Positions 1 to 10,983 of a stretch of DNA of 64,000 nt are shown here, one piece after another. How positions within the stretch are numbered: position 1 is the first letter of the stretch; every line of letters starts with the position of its first letter. This DNA is from Bactericera cockerelli. Lineage: Eukaryota > Arthropoda > Insecta > Hemiptera > Triozidae. The notes beneath the pieces were generated by a model. The model saw nothing but the letters and a program-made list of their open reading frames with translations, did not search any database and was not told the DNA's origin. The stretch is taken from contig CM044957.1 of NCBI GenBank assembly GCA_024516035.1, forward strand, positions 4,561,017 through 4,625,016, given 5' to 3'. The translations under genes and the position numbers were made by a program.

Positions 1-66
1 GACCACCGTCTTATTATTATTACTGACCACCGTCTTATTATTATTATTATTATTACTGACCACCGC
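1..66. repeat. Simple repeat with interspersed short unit
   Basis: Runs of TTATTA alternate with the short unit gaccaccgtc, which appears three times. Low-complexity sequence with no coding potential. Confidence 0.8.
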
Positions 67-324
67 ACTGTCTCGCGTTTGTGGTCCCCCTGTGTGGTTT
101 CCAACACAGAAATAGATTTGTCAAACACGTGTATCTATCAGCGTAGAATTTCACCCGATATCCTTTCTGCTACTTCAGATGCAAATCAAGATATATTCTT
201 CATTACCTGATGAGTAAAGTAAAGTAAAAAAGTATTATTATTATATACCTGAGAAAAAAAAAATATAAAAAAAAATATTGCATCGCTGGAATTTAACTGA
301 GACTAGCAGTCGCGTCGCCTTGTC

Positions 325-475
325 TGGTAAGTCCTCCATGGTTCAGTGGTGAAGAGCATTCGTTGCTGACCCGGAGGTTGTGCGTTCGATTCCCGATCAG
401 AGCGGAAAATTCTGACTGAGTTTTTCCGTTTCCGGAATGTCATGGATGTTAAGGTAAAAAAGGGCCCTAAAGTAA
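325..475 (+). repeat. tRNA-like SINE (family E), degenerate
   Basis: A B-box-like gttcgattcccg follows a D-arm-like ggttcagtggtgaagagc, as in a tRNA-derived SINE head. The body then gives gagcggaaaattctgact, related to the fuller copies at 3190-3515 (minus) and 14083-14440 (plus). A free tRNA gene is unlikely because no matching acceptor stem is present. Confidence 0.6.
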
Positions 476-530
476 TGCGAAAGCGGTTCCGGTTCACAAC
501 TACCTTTTTTATTCAACTATTAAAAAAATA

Positions 531-567
531 CATCCGATTTCTAATATTAGAAATTTGTCGGAAGTAA
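531..567. repeat. Short palindromic repeat with core TTTCTAATATTAGAAA
   Basis: Near-perfect inverted repeat around a 16-bp perfect palindrome, closing with tcggaagtaa. The same palindrome recurs at about 13163-13203, 24988-25021 (one extra CA) and 32590-32628, and its core recurs at 12508-12530. It probably marks the end of one dispersed repeat family. Confidence 0.7.
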
Positions 568-879
568 AAGTGGTCAAGGCGACGACGGCGGGTCTAGTAA
601 TTCAGAGTTTGCGGGATCGAAACCCAGCCGGGATATAACAAGTTAACCTTTGCCCCGGATTACAGGACTGCAATTATTATTGTAAATATAATTTTAATAA
701 TGTTGTTCTATATTTTATTTTGTAAATATATTCAATTTTTTTTGTTAATAATATTGTTGATTATTTTGTATAAAAAATAAAGTGTAAATGAATAAATGAT
801 ACGTCTTGGGGTTACTGCTGGAATCATGGGACTCATTTAGTAGTTTCAGTACTAGTCGGTCACTTCGTCTGCATAAATG

Positions 880-1275
880 TAGGTATCAATCTAACAGCTG
901 TATCAATCTATCAGCTATATCAATCTATCAGTTGTATCAATCTATCAGTTGTGTCAATCTATCAGCTATATCAATCTATCAGTTGTATCAATCAATCAGT
1001 TGTATCAATCTATCAGCTGTATCAATCTATAGCACACTGAAGAAAGAAGACGTTTTTAATGAAATAATTATATTATATCATTTGAATCCCCTTTAGATAT
1101 AAAAAAAAAATCTATCAGCTATATCAATCTATCAGTTGTATCAATCTATCAGGTCTATAAATCTATCAGATGTATTCAATCTATCAGTTGTATCAATCTA
1201 TCAGCTGAATCATTCTATCGGTTGTATCAATCTATCAATCTCTCAGCTGTATCGATCTATCAGCTGTATCAATCT
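880..1275. repeat. 17-bp minisatellite (tatcaatctatcagctg)
   Basis: About twenty copies of a 17-bp unit, split by an unrelated stretch at about 1028-1110. The open frame across it is a by-product of the repeat and not a gene. Confidence 0.9.
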
Positions 1276-1516
1276 ATCGGTTGTATCAATGAAAGCAAAG
1301 ATCACTGACTTTTGACAAGCCGACTCCTGGTTGGCCCGGCGCCAGCTCTCTGAAGCATGGCAAGCTGTGACGTCATTCGCCAGTATCGAAATTGGCCCAA
1401 CTAACATGTCAATTAAATCAGACAGATCGTTACAGATGCTAATAGACACTTATGTATGCCCGCGCTACGCGAGGAGCACTGAGGATAAGTTGGAGTCCCT
1501 TTAATCCCACAGTTGC

Positions 1517-1665
1517 GCACTGGTAGTCAAGTGGTTAACGCGCTGGTGTGGTAATCCAGGTAACGTAGGGATTCGTTGGTTCGAATCCCACCCAGTGCCT
1601 GATTTTTTCGCCATTAATTTGATTTTGTGACAACTTAATAATGAGACTCTGAGGGTTAGCCGCGA
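1517..1665 (+). repeat. tRNA-derived SINE, family A (Thr-like head)
   Basis: The head begins gcactggtagtcaagtgg and closes with a complementary ccagtgc acceptor-like arm. The anticodon-like loop reads ctggtaa, giving GGT as in tRNA-Thr. The body ends with the family hallmark gactctgagggttag. This is the most abundant SINE family of the window. Confidence 0.85.
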
Positions 1666-1990
1666 ATTATATTTTTCGGCATTATTTTCCCACATTTATG
1701 GGTAATAAATTAATAATTTAACTAGTTAACACCTAATTCAGTTACTGAAATTAGTCCTAAAAGAATCTTAAGCTACATTAATAGCTTTAATCTCATTAAG
1801 AGTTACTGGGACATGTCACAAAAGATCTATTTGAGGTTGCAGTGACAAAGAGCTTTCGCAGCCGACAGCCAATACCAATACCGATGTAGCTTGTATGATT
1901 AGAAAACTTACCTATATATAAATAGGTACATATGAGTATATAAAATTATTGTATTGTATGCTTATATTTGTGGTGAAGCACAAGGCCTCT
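1666..1990. other. AT-rich, nothing recognised
   Basis: I see no gene, tandem repeat or recognisable transposon terminus here. Confidence 0.5.
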
Positions 1991-1992
1991 TC

Positions 1993-2245
1993 ACAATTTT
2001 TGTGGGTAGCGCAGCATTACTAAGGGCCTCCTTCGAATTATTTTATTACATTAATTTCTTTTTACTCTGGTAATGCCGCCACTGGTCGTTACTTATACAA
2101 GTAACCACTCATTTTTCCTCACGAGGTATGAGTGGACCCCGAACATCCAAGTACAGAGCATAAATATTCCTGCCCCGCCGGGAATCGAACCCAGGGAACC
2201 ATGCGTGCAATGTCTAGCGCGCTAACTCACTCGGCCACGGTGACT
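1993..2245 (-). repeat. tRNA-derived SINE, family D (Leu/Ser-like head)
   Basis: On the minus strand it opens with caccgtggccgagtgagt and has a B-box gggttcgattcccggc. The body then carries ctctgtacttggatgttc and ends with a tail about the locally repeated gcgctacccac. Better copies are at 26425-26692 (minus) and 27718-27985 (plus). Confidence 0.85.
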
Positions 2246-2960
2246 AGTGTATATAAAATTATGTGAAAATGTGTGTATTGATCACTGGAGCAGAAGAATA
2301 ACACGAATTCTTACGATTTCTTCTATCGGTGATGAAATATTTGCGGCGGCAACTTAGTTGCAGAGAATCATGGAGTCCCATCTTGTGTTAAAAATAACGT
2401 ATGAGAGGGTAAACAAATTTCAAAACATCAATAATGTCGAACAAGAAAGTGATAAATGAATCAACACAAGAGATGTGCTGAAGTGATAACTGATGGTTGG
2501 GTGGAAGAGATTGCCACAGACAATAATCCCGCCTTTTAGTTAGGACATTAGTATTATTTTCTTTTTTATTTATTAGTTAAGTCTGGCTGAGGGACTATAA
2601 ACAGGGAGTAGACCAGCAGTCTGGCTAGGGGACTATAAACAGGGAGTAGACCAGCATTGGCTTGGTTCTGGGGGCCCTTGTCAATTATTAGCCTCCTTGT
2701 AAAGACAGTGGTAGAAGTGCTGAGTCATTCCTCCACTGTCTGGCTACCATCGTTCACGATGACGCCACTCTATGATGATGATGATACGTAAATCAATTAT
2801 TTTTCAATCATTTTATCATTTTTTTGTATACTTTAAATACTGTGCATTCCTTTGTCCTCCTAATAAAGATTAAAATCATAATAATATTGGTTCAGTAAGT
2901 CAAAGGTACGCTAAGTCAGAAGTTAGAGTCATAGGTGTGTTTTACTATCACGAAGGGTTA
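2246..2960. other. Repeat fragments, no gene
   Basis: Contains a minus-strand copy of the LINE-tail-like repeat (about 2485-2545) and a two-copy tandem unit with ggactataaacagggagtag at about 2582-2665. That unit is also seen at 36650-36720 and 62405-62470. Confidence 0.6.
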
Positions 2961-3024
2961 ATCTATGACGGAAAATAGACATCACCATGAGTGTTTAAAT
3001 TTGAACGATTACCCATCCAACATC

Positions 3025-3115
3025 CAAGTATTAACCTCGCTGAACGTTGCCTAATTTCAGTGACAGAACTGGGTGTATTCATCGTGCCTTCGACGATGCG
3101 CTGGCTACCAATGCC
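3025..3115 (-). repeat. Fragment of 5S-rRNA-derived SINE (family F)
   Basis: Minus-strand homology to the 5S-like head of family F (actgaaattaggcaacgttc). Decayed and short. Confidence 0.55.
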
Positions 3116-3189
3116 GCAGTCGCAATAACCTCCACTGTTAAATTTAATAGACGTTATATCTCCCTTACCTTTATCCCATATTAGCTCAT

Positions 3190-3515
3190 TGGGGTCGGCA
3201 TTGTTCAACCTCATGGTTGAGGTTGGTTGGGTGAAGCACTTTTTTATGGCTTGATGCCCTTCCTAACGCCAACGATTTTATTTGGTTTTAACGTCCTGAT
3301 CAGGACGGGGGTGTTATCCTCCATTCGCTCGGGATCGTACCAGCTACCCACATTAACCTCACTCAGCCTGGGTAGGGCCGGAAATGCCAGCCTCACGTGT
3401 TTGGAGGAAACAATTTTTTTTTCTCTCGAAAAGTCTGCTCCAACCGGGGCGGGGATCGAACTCGGGATCTCTGTACTACGGGCAGTAGTCACAACCGTTA
3501 CGCCACGGAGGCTAG
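3190..3515 (-). repeat. SINE family E, near full length
   Basis: On the minus strand a tRNA-like head (cctccgtggcgtaacggt, then cgatccccgcc) is followed by a body with gaggttaatgtgggtagc and a 3' part ending near caacctcaaccatgaggt. The plus-strand twin is at 14083-14440. Confidence 0.8.
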
Positions 3516-3589
3516 AAATTTAATAGACGTTAATCTAAAGAAACAAACCAACCGACCAAAGCTAATCGAAAGACTAATAATTTCAAAAG

Positions 3590-3835
3590 TAGACGACCAA
3601 TCCATCGTCGATGAATACATGCACCAGTTTTCATACAATCACTGAAGTTTAGCAACATCCAGCATGGTGAGGAAATCGATTTGTGACCGTTCTGGTTTCG
3701 CATTAATCCACGGTCATCATGGAAATGCGAGTTCTGTTGTCTATTGCCGGCCCCACTCAGGCTAAGCGAGGTTAGCGAATGGGGAGTCAACCCTCCGACC
3801 TCATATGACCGTACAGTTGAAAACCAAATTATTAT
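3590..3835. repeat. Family F-like SINE, divergent
   Basis: Contains cactgaagtttagcaac, a decayed 5S-like box region, followed by ggtgaggaaatcg and a body with ggctaagcgaggttagcgaa. Related to the copy at 24820-24960. Confidence 0.6.
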
Positions 3836-4127
3836 ATTATAAATCTTCACCACTCAATGTTTCTCTTCTCGCTATGATGTTCAAACTGTTCACCTCTTTG
3901 ATTTAAAATAAATAGAATTTGTAGTAGGTATCAGCTATTTCTACATTTTTGTCAAAAAAATCTTTGCGAAGAATTTATTGAAATTTTTAAATGGTGGGAA
4001 TTTATTGAAAATTTAAATGTACAGATTTTTTTTTCTTAAAAAATTGAAGAAATTCTTCTCTGAGCATAGAGAGAACAGAGCGACCTAAAAATAGCAATTA
4101 TTACCAATTTAAATAGGAATTTGCCTG

Positions 4128-4290
4128 TGATGTTCAAAACCGGTGCCGCCAGCGTCAATAGCACATTGAATACACCAGTTCTCGGTATCACTGAAGTTAA
4201 GCAACGGCCAGCGAGGTTAGGAGTCGGATGGGTGACCTTTCAAATTCGAAATCTCGTGATGCTTGTTATTCCTGCCCCGCTTCTCAAATG
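4128..4290 (+). repeat. 5S-rRNA-derived SINE head (family F), best preserved
   Basis: The order of blocks follows a 5S rRNA gene: ggttctcggtatcact, then gaagttaagcaac, then gttaggagtcggatgggtga. The last block matches the 5S internal promoter region (box C side) closely. The copy is then interrupted or fused to a second, inverted copy. It is not a functional 5S gene because the terminal stem is missing. Confidence 0.8.
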
Positions 4291-4297
4291 CACGGTC

Positions 4298-4480
4298 ATA
4301 TCACAACGGGGGTGTTATCCTCCAATCGCAGGAAACTCACAAACCTGCTACCCTCATTAACCTCACCCAGCCTAGGTTGGGCCGGAATTCCAGCATCACA
4401 AAGTTTTCATCGCGCTGGACGATGCATAATTTCGGTGATTCTACGAGAACCGGTACATTCAACGCCCCTTCGACGCTGTC
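4298..4480 (-). repeat. 5S-rRNA-derived SINE (family F), inverted copy
   Basis: Minus strand: gaaccggt end, tcaccgaaattatgcatc, then ggcccaacctaggctgggt and a 3' body with gagggt... tandemly opposed to the copy at 4128-4290. Confidence 0.8.
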
Positions 4481-5800
4481 AGAAGAACAATTTAATCTTT
4501 GTTTTTTTTTCTTTTTTAGTTAGAACACGTCTTTACACTCATTACAGTAAAGTGAGTAGCTTCTGAAATGTGAGTAGCGGCCAGTGGCGGCTTCAACACA
4601 ACAATACAATTTTGCAGACTTAGTCTATTACATAATATGTATGAGACTCGATAACTCTTCATCAGAATCTTTAATTTTTATGAAAATTTAAAGGTTTGTT
4701 TAATGAGGCTCCCCAATTTTCTGAAATTTGGGAACCTCATTATTCCTCAATTTTCTTTTGCATTTGGGCGATTCATGCCAATCAGGGGCTGTTAAGTTTA
4801 TTTTTCTTCTTCTTCTTCATTTACATTATTCACATTAGAAGCAATAGGTAATATAGAATTTGATTGAAGCCTACAGGTCACTGAACCACCAGTAATTTGT
4901 CCTTGCGTAAATGTGTAGTGTTGTGCTTGATCGATTAAGACATATTAAAAAAAATACAAATAATTATTACAAAAAAATTGTAAAATACAAAGAATTATTA
5001 TAAAAAAAATACAAAGAAAATATAAACAATAAATGGAAAGAAATAGATAAATACATAATATATGTGCTAACTAAAGGGCGGGTATATTGGTAGGGGAATC
5101 TCTTTCACCCAACCCTTTCGCAGTGTGACTTGTGATTTTACTGCAAATTTACGAAAGCGACTTTCTATTACTTACCTTTCCAACAAGAAAACCTGTCCCA
5201 GGGATAAAATTAATGGAAAGGTCGCCTCATTTCCTGATTTCCGCTCAGCCGCAAATGAGTCTACCCCATAATTTGATCCACAGCATGGATCCGATCCCTG
5301 TTCAGCAGTTTAAATAAAGCACAATATCCTCTTCATCGCATTATTCACGGGCGAAGCAGGCAAAGGCAGCCATTAGGAATGTCGAGCTCATTGAATTAGC
5401 CTACTCTTTATTTATTTTTAATTGGGACGCAAGAGTTAAAAGGTCGCTGATACACGAGGTATAGTTGTCGCTAACGATTGTTTTTATAATGCAGGCTCTA
5501 AAAAATGAACACTGTATAACTAAACTGAACTATTTACCTACTTAAATATAATGATGTTTACTTAAATTTATACTTGGTTCGATAATAGAAAAAAATAGAC
5601 AATAATAGGCAATATCCTACATCTGCACAAAAAATTATCTTTTTAGGTATTAAAAGCAAGACGATTGTCAAAAAAGAACAATACCTCAGATATACACGAT
5701 TTTTTTGTTATTCTAGAACTATTAAAGTAAGGAATTTTACTGTATTTCTGAAAGATAAATAAATCAATTTTTTTTTTCAATTAGGCACTTTAAACCAATA
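4481..5800. other. No gene; one LINE-tail-like repeat
   Basis: 4930-5115 is AT-rich sequence ending in ctaactaaagggcggg and tctctttcacccaaccct, a dispersed 3'-tail-like repeat. Nothing else is recognisable. A 61-codon frame at 5132-5317 resembles no family I know. Confidence 0.5.
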
Positions 5801-6295
5801 TTATATGGTCGTTCGTGCCGTTTCTCAAGTTCTATACGAGGTGAAGGAGGTTTACACTAATTTTAAATTATGGTTCTCTAAAAATACGACATCCACTGAA
5901 CTGTTACTGCAACCAAAAAAATGTGCTTTTCGACTGCCTACCGGCACGCACAGCGCCGAACTGCGGGCGGGAATTCTCACGTGTGTCGCGAATATTTAGT
6001 GTATTCGAGATATTTTGCAAAATATTTCGCGAAAATAATTTTCGCACAAGAGTGAATTCACACACGATGGTATTTTTCGCGTTGCGAAAAAAAAATTGTC
6101 GCGTAATTCTGCCGCGTCGAAAAGGGCTATGCGTGCGACGATACCGCGATCCGAAAACAAATTGACGGCGCACAGAAGTCAAGGATCAAATTGGAACTAT
6201 TGGCAGCTCAACAGAGTGTTCCGAGACGTAGGTCCGGTTACCGCTGTACTGAATCGTCCTGATATCCTCGGAGTGAGGAGGGTCTAAAAGGATTT
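5801..6295. other. Unexplained CpG-rich segment
   Basis: Unusually dense CpG for this window (for example gtcgcgtaattctgccgcg), with short overlapping inverted repeats near 5985-6050 such as tcgcgaa and ttcgcga. Open frames exist on both strands but none resembles a known protein. It could be a promoter or CpG-dense repeat; the function is unknown. Confidence 0.35.
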
Positions 6296-6324
6296 TGCGT
6301 GCGCAGAACTACTGCACGACATGG

Positions 6325-6435
6325 TTTGGTTGAATCATCGTAGAAAAGTAATCAACTCATTGATGAGGCGTCGGACTCGTCAACTGGAGGTCGGTAGTTC
6401 GAGTCCCAGACATTCTGAAAGCATTCTTGTGATTA
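6325..6435 (+). repeat. tRNA-like SINE head (family G)
   Basis: Contains ggaggtcggtagttcgagtc, a B-box-like segment shared with 17230-17310 (plus) and 49860-49925 (minus). The body is short. Confidence 0.5.
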
Positions 6436-6454
6436 ACACTAGAAAGGTTAACGT

Positions 6455-6572
6455 CACGTGGCTTTTAACAACATGGTCATGCCACGATGGGGGTTTCACC
6501 CTCCATTCGCTGGAAACTCAGAAACCCGCTATTAAAATTAACCTCACCCAGCCTGAGTTGGACCGAGAATAG
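6455..6572 (-). repeat. 3' body of SINE family F
   Basis: Reads catgccacgatgggggttt, ccctccattcgctggaaac and cctcacccagcctgag on the plus strand, the inverse of the family F 3' half. The 5S-like head is missing. Confidence 0.7.
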
Positions 6573-7085
6573 GCATATTTATATTTTCTTTCACCTCTCT
6601 GATTTTTTTTTATTTATTTTAGTTGTCATGTTTGAGTTAATCTTGATGTGAAATCAAAATTACTCAAATTTTTCTTTACTAAATCTGTAAACTTGGAACT
6701 ACGATCCAATGACCTCCAGGTTAAAAAGTTCGCCGCCTTGTCGATCGAATTACGCATGAGGTCGGTGGTTCTGCGAATTTTTTAGTCAACTTAAAGGTTA
6801 ATATCAAGTGATTCGCCCGCCCGGTCTCTTGTTAGTGTCCTCGGAAAATTCTTGCCTAATTATTTGAGAATGAAGCACACAAAAACAGTTAGCACTACTT
6901 GGTTAAAGAGTAAGTTACCGACCTCAGTATAGTTTGGATCAATAAGGCCTTGTAACCTAGAGGTCGGTGTTTCAAGTCCCGGTTTCAGCGTGTACCTATA
7001 TTTAGTAAAGCGAGTTTGAGTAGTTGTGACGTCACGAAAGTGATTAACACTAATTATTAATCGAGGCCTAAATATATCGGGAGTG
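6573..7085. other. Degenerate tRNA-like fragments, no gene
   Basis: Two partial B-box-like segments (about 6755-6775 and 6960-6980, ggtcggtgtttcaagtcc) indicate decayed family G SINEs. Otherwise AT-rich. Confidence 0.45.
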
Positions 7086-7330
7086 TAATAAGTCGAACCT
7101 GGAACATAAGAGAACTCAAGGACCGGAATTTTTTTGTCTCTTGTATCCAGGTTTCTCTTATAGAGATGTTATTTCCTCTTATACCGAGGAAATTTAACAT
7201 GGAAATTGTTTTCCTTTATCCAGGATTCATTTGTATACAGGTTTCTTTCTATATTTACACTCCCAGGTTTATCTTATATCCAGGTTTCTCTTTTTCTAGT
7301 TTTATCTTATATCCATATTCGACTGTAAGA
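7086..7330. repeat. Decayed repeat with TATCCAGGTTTCTCTTA motifs
   Basis: Five variants of tatccaggtttctcttat occur, and the two edges are loosely inverted (cgaacctggaacataagaga against cttatatccatattcgactg). This looks like a terminal-repeat-rich Tc1/mariner or pogo-type remnant, but no transposase is present and the assignment is tentative. Confidence 0.4.
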
Positions 7331-7615
7331 TAAGAGACCCTCCGCCTAATCACTAATCCATGTATTCCATTACAACAAAACAGGTTTGTTTCTCATTAAT
7401 TCAACTCATCCAGTTAAAAGGGCTCCAATATTGATCTATTTATTCAATTACATAAAATGCAAATGAACACTAATTTTCACAGGGATTTCGAATATCTAAT
7501 CATTGACACTTGTGTATAATGCCCGAGTAGGACTTAAGAGTCTTAAAATCCCTTTATTCCAGCACTTGTTGTGGTGCTAACTACTTTGTGTCAATATTCT
7601 CAAACACCTATATTA

Positions 7616-7698
7616 TGCACTGGGTGGAACTCGAACCAATGGATCCCCACGCTACCTGGATCACCAGACTAGCGCCTGAACCAATCAACCACCAAGCA
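7616..7698 (-). repeat. SINE family A, head only
   Basis: Minus-strand tRNA-like head with tgggtggaactcgaacca and tacctggatcaccagac. The rest of the element is missing. Confidence 0.75.
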
Positions 7699-7885
7699 GG
7701 TATTCCCCGGATCCTGGTCCCCCACACATCACGTTTACGAGATATCTGCCAGGCCCCGGCCCTAATGAATGGAAACACGTTAGAGGCGGGGCCGCCTCGT
7801 AAATATGAAGGGCCGGGGACATAAACCAGGCGTCCGGACCACAGGGGCCGCCCCAGCCATCCATCACGCCCGGGTTAACTCTCCT
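7699..7885. other. GC-rich insert with inverted repeat
   Basis: Abrupt GC-rich block. ccaggccccggccc (near 7749) is opposed by gggccggggac (near 7811), which would form a strong stem with a loop of about 50 nt. Open on both strands without recognisable protein similarity. Confidence 0.4.
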
Positions 7886-7906
7886 CCGAACGGATTGGCC
7901 AAGATC

Positions 7907-8027
7907 TTGTTTGAATAATTCACAATTAAATCAATTCTTAAAGTTCTTGTTTGAATAATTCACAATTAAATCAATTCTAAAAGTTCTTGTTTGAATAATT
8001 CGCAATGAAATCAATTCCGAAAGGCTA
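7907..8027. repeat. 40-bp tandem repeat, three copies
   Basis: Unit contains tcttgtttgaataattcaca and aattaaatcaattct. The third copy has diverged. 8028-8414 beyond it shows nothing recognisable. Confidence 0.85.
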
Positions 8028-8414
8028 GGGGAATCGTAAAAAACAACAAGTTCTTTTTTTTTAATAAACAATTAACTCATTAACACGGTTCGCAATTTGT
8101 TTCTGAGTTCGCGGAACCCATTTTGTAGAATTTATTTCACCGTGGTGGGCGCTGAGAACAGTGAGGCCAGAATTCCGTTTTTTTTTTCCTTATAGCTGTA
8201 CAAACAAGCCAGTTGGGAGTTTAACGCCCTCCCAGAATCGACACATGGGCGACTGGGAAATGTGAGTTATTTCCACACAAGGCACGATTATTCTCACTCA
8301 GAAAAACTGATTAAGCGGACGATGACAGACCTCAGTGAAGACATTTATTTAATATGTTACTAACTCAATTGGCTTTAATGATTAGATTTCATACATAATT
8401 AGATTCTTTAGGTA

Positions 8415-8530
8415 GCGTCGTCGATGGCACGTCAAACACACCAGACTGAATCAGTTCTTGTTCTGTCACTGAAGTTAAACAATGTCCGGCGAGGGATAGA
8501 TCTAAATAGAGGTCGGTGTGAATTGTTCCT
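8415..8530 (+). repeat. SINE family F-like, degenerate
   Basis: Reads cgatggcacgtcaaacacac, then cactgaagttaaacaatg, the decayed 5S-like promoter region. Confidence 0.6.
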
Positions 8531-9255
8531 TCTCTTGTGGAACTCCAACCAGTCTATAATAATAACGGCGAGGCGAGAACAAGACTTGGATGATGGTTAG
8601 GCAAGCAAATTCGATCATCGCGCATTGTGAAGCTGATTAATTCGCGGCCCCACTCAGGTTGTGTGAGGTTGATAGTGAATTTCTGGCGAATGGAGGGTAA
8701 AACCTCCGTCGAGAAGAGGACTAGTCACCGCCTTATCGATCAAGCTACTGAGAGTACTGAGTCGGTTTGAACGTCCATATATCCTTCCACGACCGAGAAT
8801 ACGCCAGCCTCTCTCACGACACGGAATTATCCATGCCTCCCTCCCTTCATCCCTCCTTTCCCGCCTCCCCGATACTGGTGGCTGCCTCCCTCCCTCCCTT
8901 CCCGCCTCCCCGACACAAGTGCATCCGTAGGACGGGGAGGCGTCTAGACTGCGGCGGGCTGGAAATAGCTCCTGCCTCCGCCCGTCTTTTATAGCTCTCC
9001 TACCTTCTACATTCAAAAATAGCGCCATCAGTATTAAGCAGCATACGAGTAAGCATAAGAGTGAGAAGTTATACTAGATGTGCGTGCGTGAACATCTCCT
9101 GTGTTTTTATTTTTTAACGAAGTTGATTTAGAGAGAGGAATACATATAACAATCGGAAGGGCCTGCCATCAGTATAATCAGTATCAGTATAAAGGGTTGG
9201 GTGGAAGAGATTTTCCTTATCCTTATCGTCAAAAATTTGAAAATTTCAGTACGAA
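8531..9255. other. Polypyrimidine block, no gene
   Basis: 8835-8920 is a run of ccctccctt-type sequence with a two-copy unit (cccgcctccccga). It opens long frames on both strands by composition, and no homology is seen. Confidence 0.5.
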
Positions 9256-9261
9256 TCATAG

Positions 9262-9489
9262 CCTCTAGATGCCAGCGTCAATGGCGCGTTGAATGCACCG
9301 GTTCTAGTAGGATCACCGAAGTTAAGCAATGTCCAGCGAGGTGAAGACTTCGTGATGCTGGCATTCTGGACCAATGCAGGCTGGGTGAAGTTAATGTGGG
9401 TAGCAGGTTTGTCGGTTCCTTACCAATGGAGGGTAACACCCCTTCGTGAAATGCCCATGCAGTTGATAGCGACATTAGACCCAAATTAA
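9262..9489 (+). repeat. 5S-rRNA-derived SINE (family F), full length
   Basis: Blocks in order: gcgttgaatgcaccggttc, gatcaccgaagttaagca, ggtgaagacttcgtgatgct, ggctgggtgaagttaatgtg, then ccaatggagggtaacacc and a 3' end near gcgacattagacccaa. It serves as the reference for the other family F copies. Confidence 0.85.
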
Positions 9490-9536
9490 AGAAAAAAATA
9501 TTTCTTTGAGGAAAGAATAAAAAAAAATAAACTAAC

Positions 9537-9701
9537 TTACTTTTCGTAATCGGACCACCAAAATTTTCCAGTATATTCCAGTATTTGCTCTAATTCAAGA
9601 TTTCCCTCTGAGCATATATCAGCTAGTTTTGGGCATGAAAGAAGATAAACAATGTTTTGGATTGCCCCACAATCACATATTATGTCGTCTATAGAATATC
9701 T
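9537..9701 (-). pseudogene. C-terminal remnant of a LINE reverse transcriptase ORF
   Basis: The minus strand is open for about 54 codons to a TAA at 9537-9539. It carries a cysteine pattern ICDCGAIQNIVYLLSCPKL (C-x-C, then C-P about 15 residues on), typical of the extreme C terminus of insect non-LTR retrotransposon pol proteins. The frame then closes with FWWSDYEK. No catalytic domain is nearby, so this is a 5'-truncated copy. The assignment to a clade is not possible from 54 residues. Confidence 0.65.
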
Positions 9702-10045
9702 TTACTTAAAATAAATAAAAAAATCTGGTGTAAACATCACACGACTTTCCTTATCCTATTAGGAATGAGAAAGAGACCAAAAGCCAGTGGTGACTCAAAG
9801 GCAAAAGTTAGCTAAAAATCAATGTCAAATTCGTAATCAACACCTCAAAATCATTGGATTTGATATGTCACAACCCCCATCTAGGATAATAAAAAAGTTA
9901 GTCCAAGCCGACCGGCTTGGACCGGTAAATTTATTCTTATCCAATCCTTGCGGCTGATTTTTACGGCCGATTTCAACAAAAAGTTTTGCGGTTCGTGTGA
10001 TTTACTGTGAAATAAACTTTTATACCAAATTAAAGTCTCCAGCTC

Positions 10046-10300
10046 TCACCGTTCTCTAGATATCTTGTTTACAGACACATAGACCAATGGCTGAAAACAA
10101 CTTTTTTGGTATCCTGAGGCTATGATTCGTCCAGAAATGTGAAAAACTATATCGATCGAATTTTCGACGAATACAATACTTTCCTTATTATACGATAAGG
10201 AAAGTAACAAATTTTCGACGAATACAATACTTTCTTTATTATAGGATAAGGAAAGTAAAAAAATGTGCAGAACCTGGAATCGAGTCCGGTCCATGGAGAG
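10046..10300. repeat. Dispersed repeat shared with 32385-32635, with local tandem duplication
   Basis: ttttcgacgaatacaatact plus ttattatacgataaggaaag occurs twice in tandem (10158-10207 and 10210-10260). The inverse arrangement is found at 32390-32430 in a nord intron, together with the flanking sequence aatcatagcctcaaaagag. 9702-10045 before it holds nothing recognisable. Confidence 0.7.
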
Positions 10301-10489
10301 GAAACAATAAGTAGAGCGCGGAAATCCGACTCAACTGTTCGCCTGCGTCACGTTCTAAACATTAAGATGTTGATGTGCGATTTCTTCTATGGCGCCTTTT
10401 TCTGATTTGAAACCTGCAAGCTTTATTCTAACGATTTCTGAACTTGCAGTTTGCTCAACCTGATTATAATAATAATAATACACTAATAA

Positions 10490-10695
10490 TAATTGATAAT
10501 AATAGCCTTTAGTGGAAGTTATCCACCAGGCGAGGTTAATGCTTAAAGCATTTTCTACCACCTAACCCTCAGAGTCTAATTATTATGTGGTCATATACTC
10601 AAATAAATGAAGAAAAATTCATGCACTGGGTGGGATTCGAACCAACAGATCCCTACGCTACCTGGATTACCAGACTAGCGCCTTAATTACTTGTA
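10490..10695 (-). repeat. SINE family A
   Basis: Minus-strand copy: tail ctttagtggaagttatccac, body aaccctcagagtcta, head tgggtgggattcgaaccaac. The head end is truncated. Confidence 0.85.
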
Positions 10696-10983
10696 TACTG
10701 ACTCCTCTGCAAGAACTTGCTGAAGAATTCAGATGCATATACTGTTGCTGTGGCAGACATGGGCGCTTGAAGTGTCGAATCTATGAAATGGTTAGGCCAT
10801 TTGGGAAAGAAATTGATTGGATTTTTTTTTCCGTAGCGGGAGGCCGGGAGGCGTCACTTTCATCCCTTCTGCTATTCCTGGATTCCTGCCATCATAGTAA
10901 TAGTATTTAGTGGAAGGTAACCACCAGGCGAGGTTAGAGCTCAAAGCATGTTCTACCACCTAATCCTGAACCTGAAAGTCTTA

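Noticed and set aside
880..1275. CRISPR array
   Set aside because: 17-bp units abut without spacers, and the genome is eukaryotic.
4128..4290. Functional 5S rRNA gene
   Set aside because: Only the internal part matches; 5' and 3' ends cannot pair and the sequence runs into an inverted SINE.
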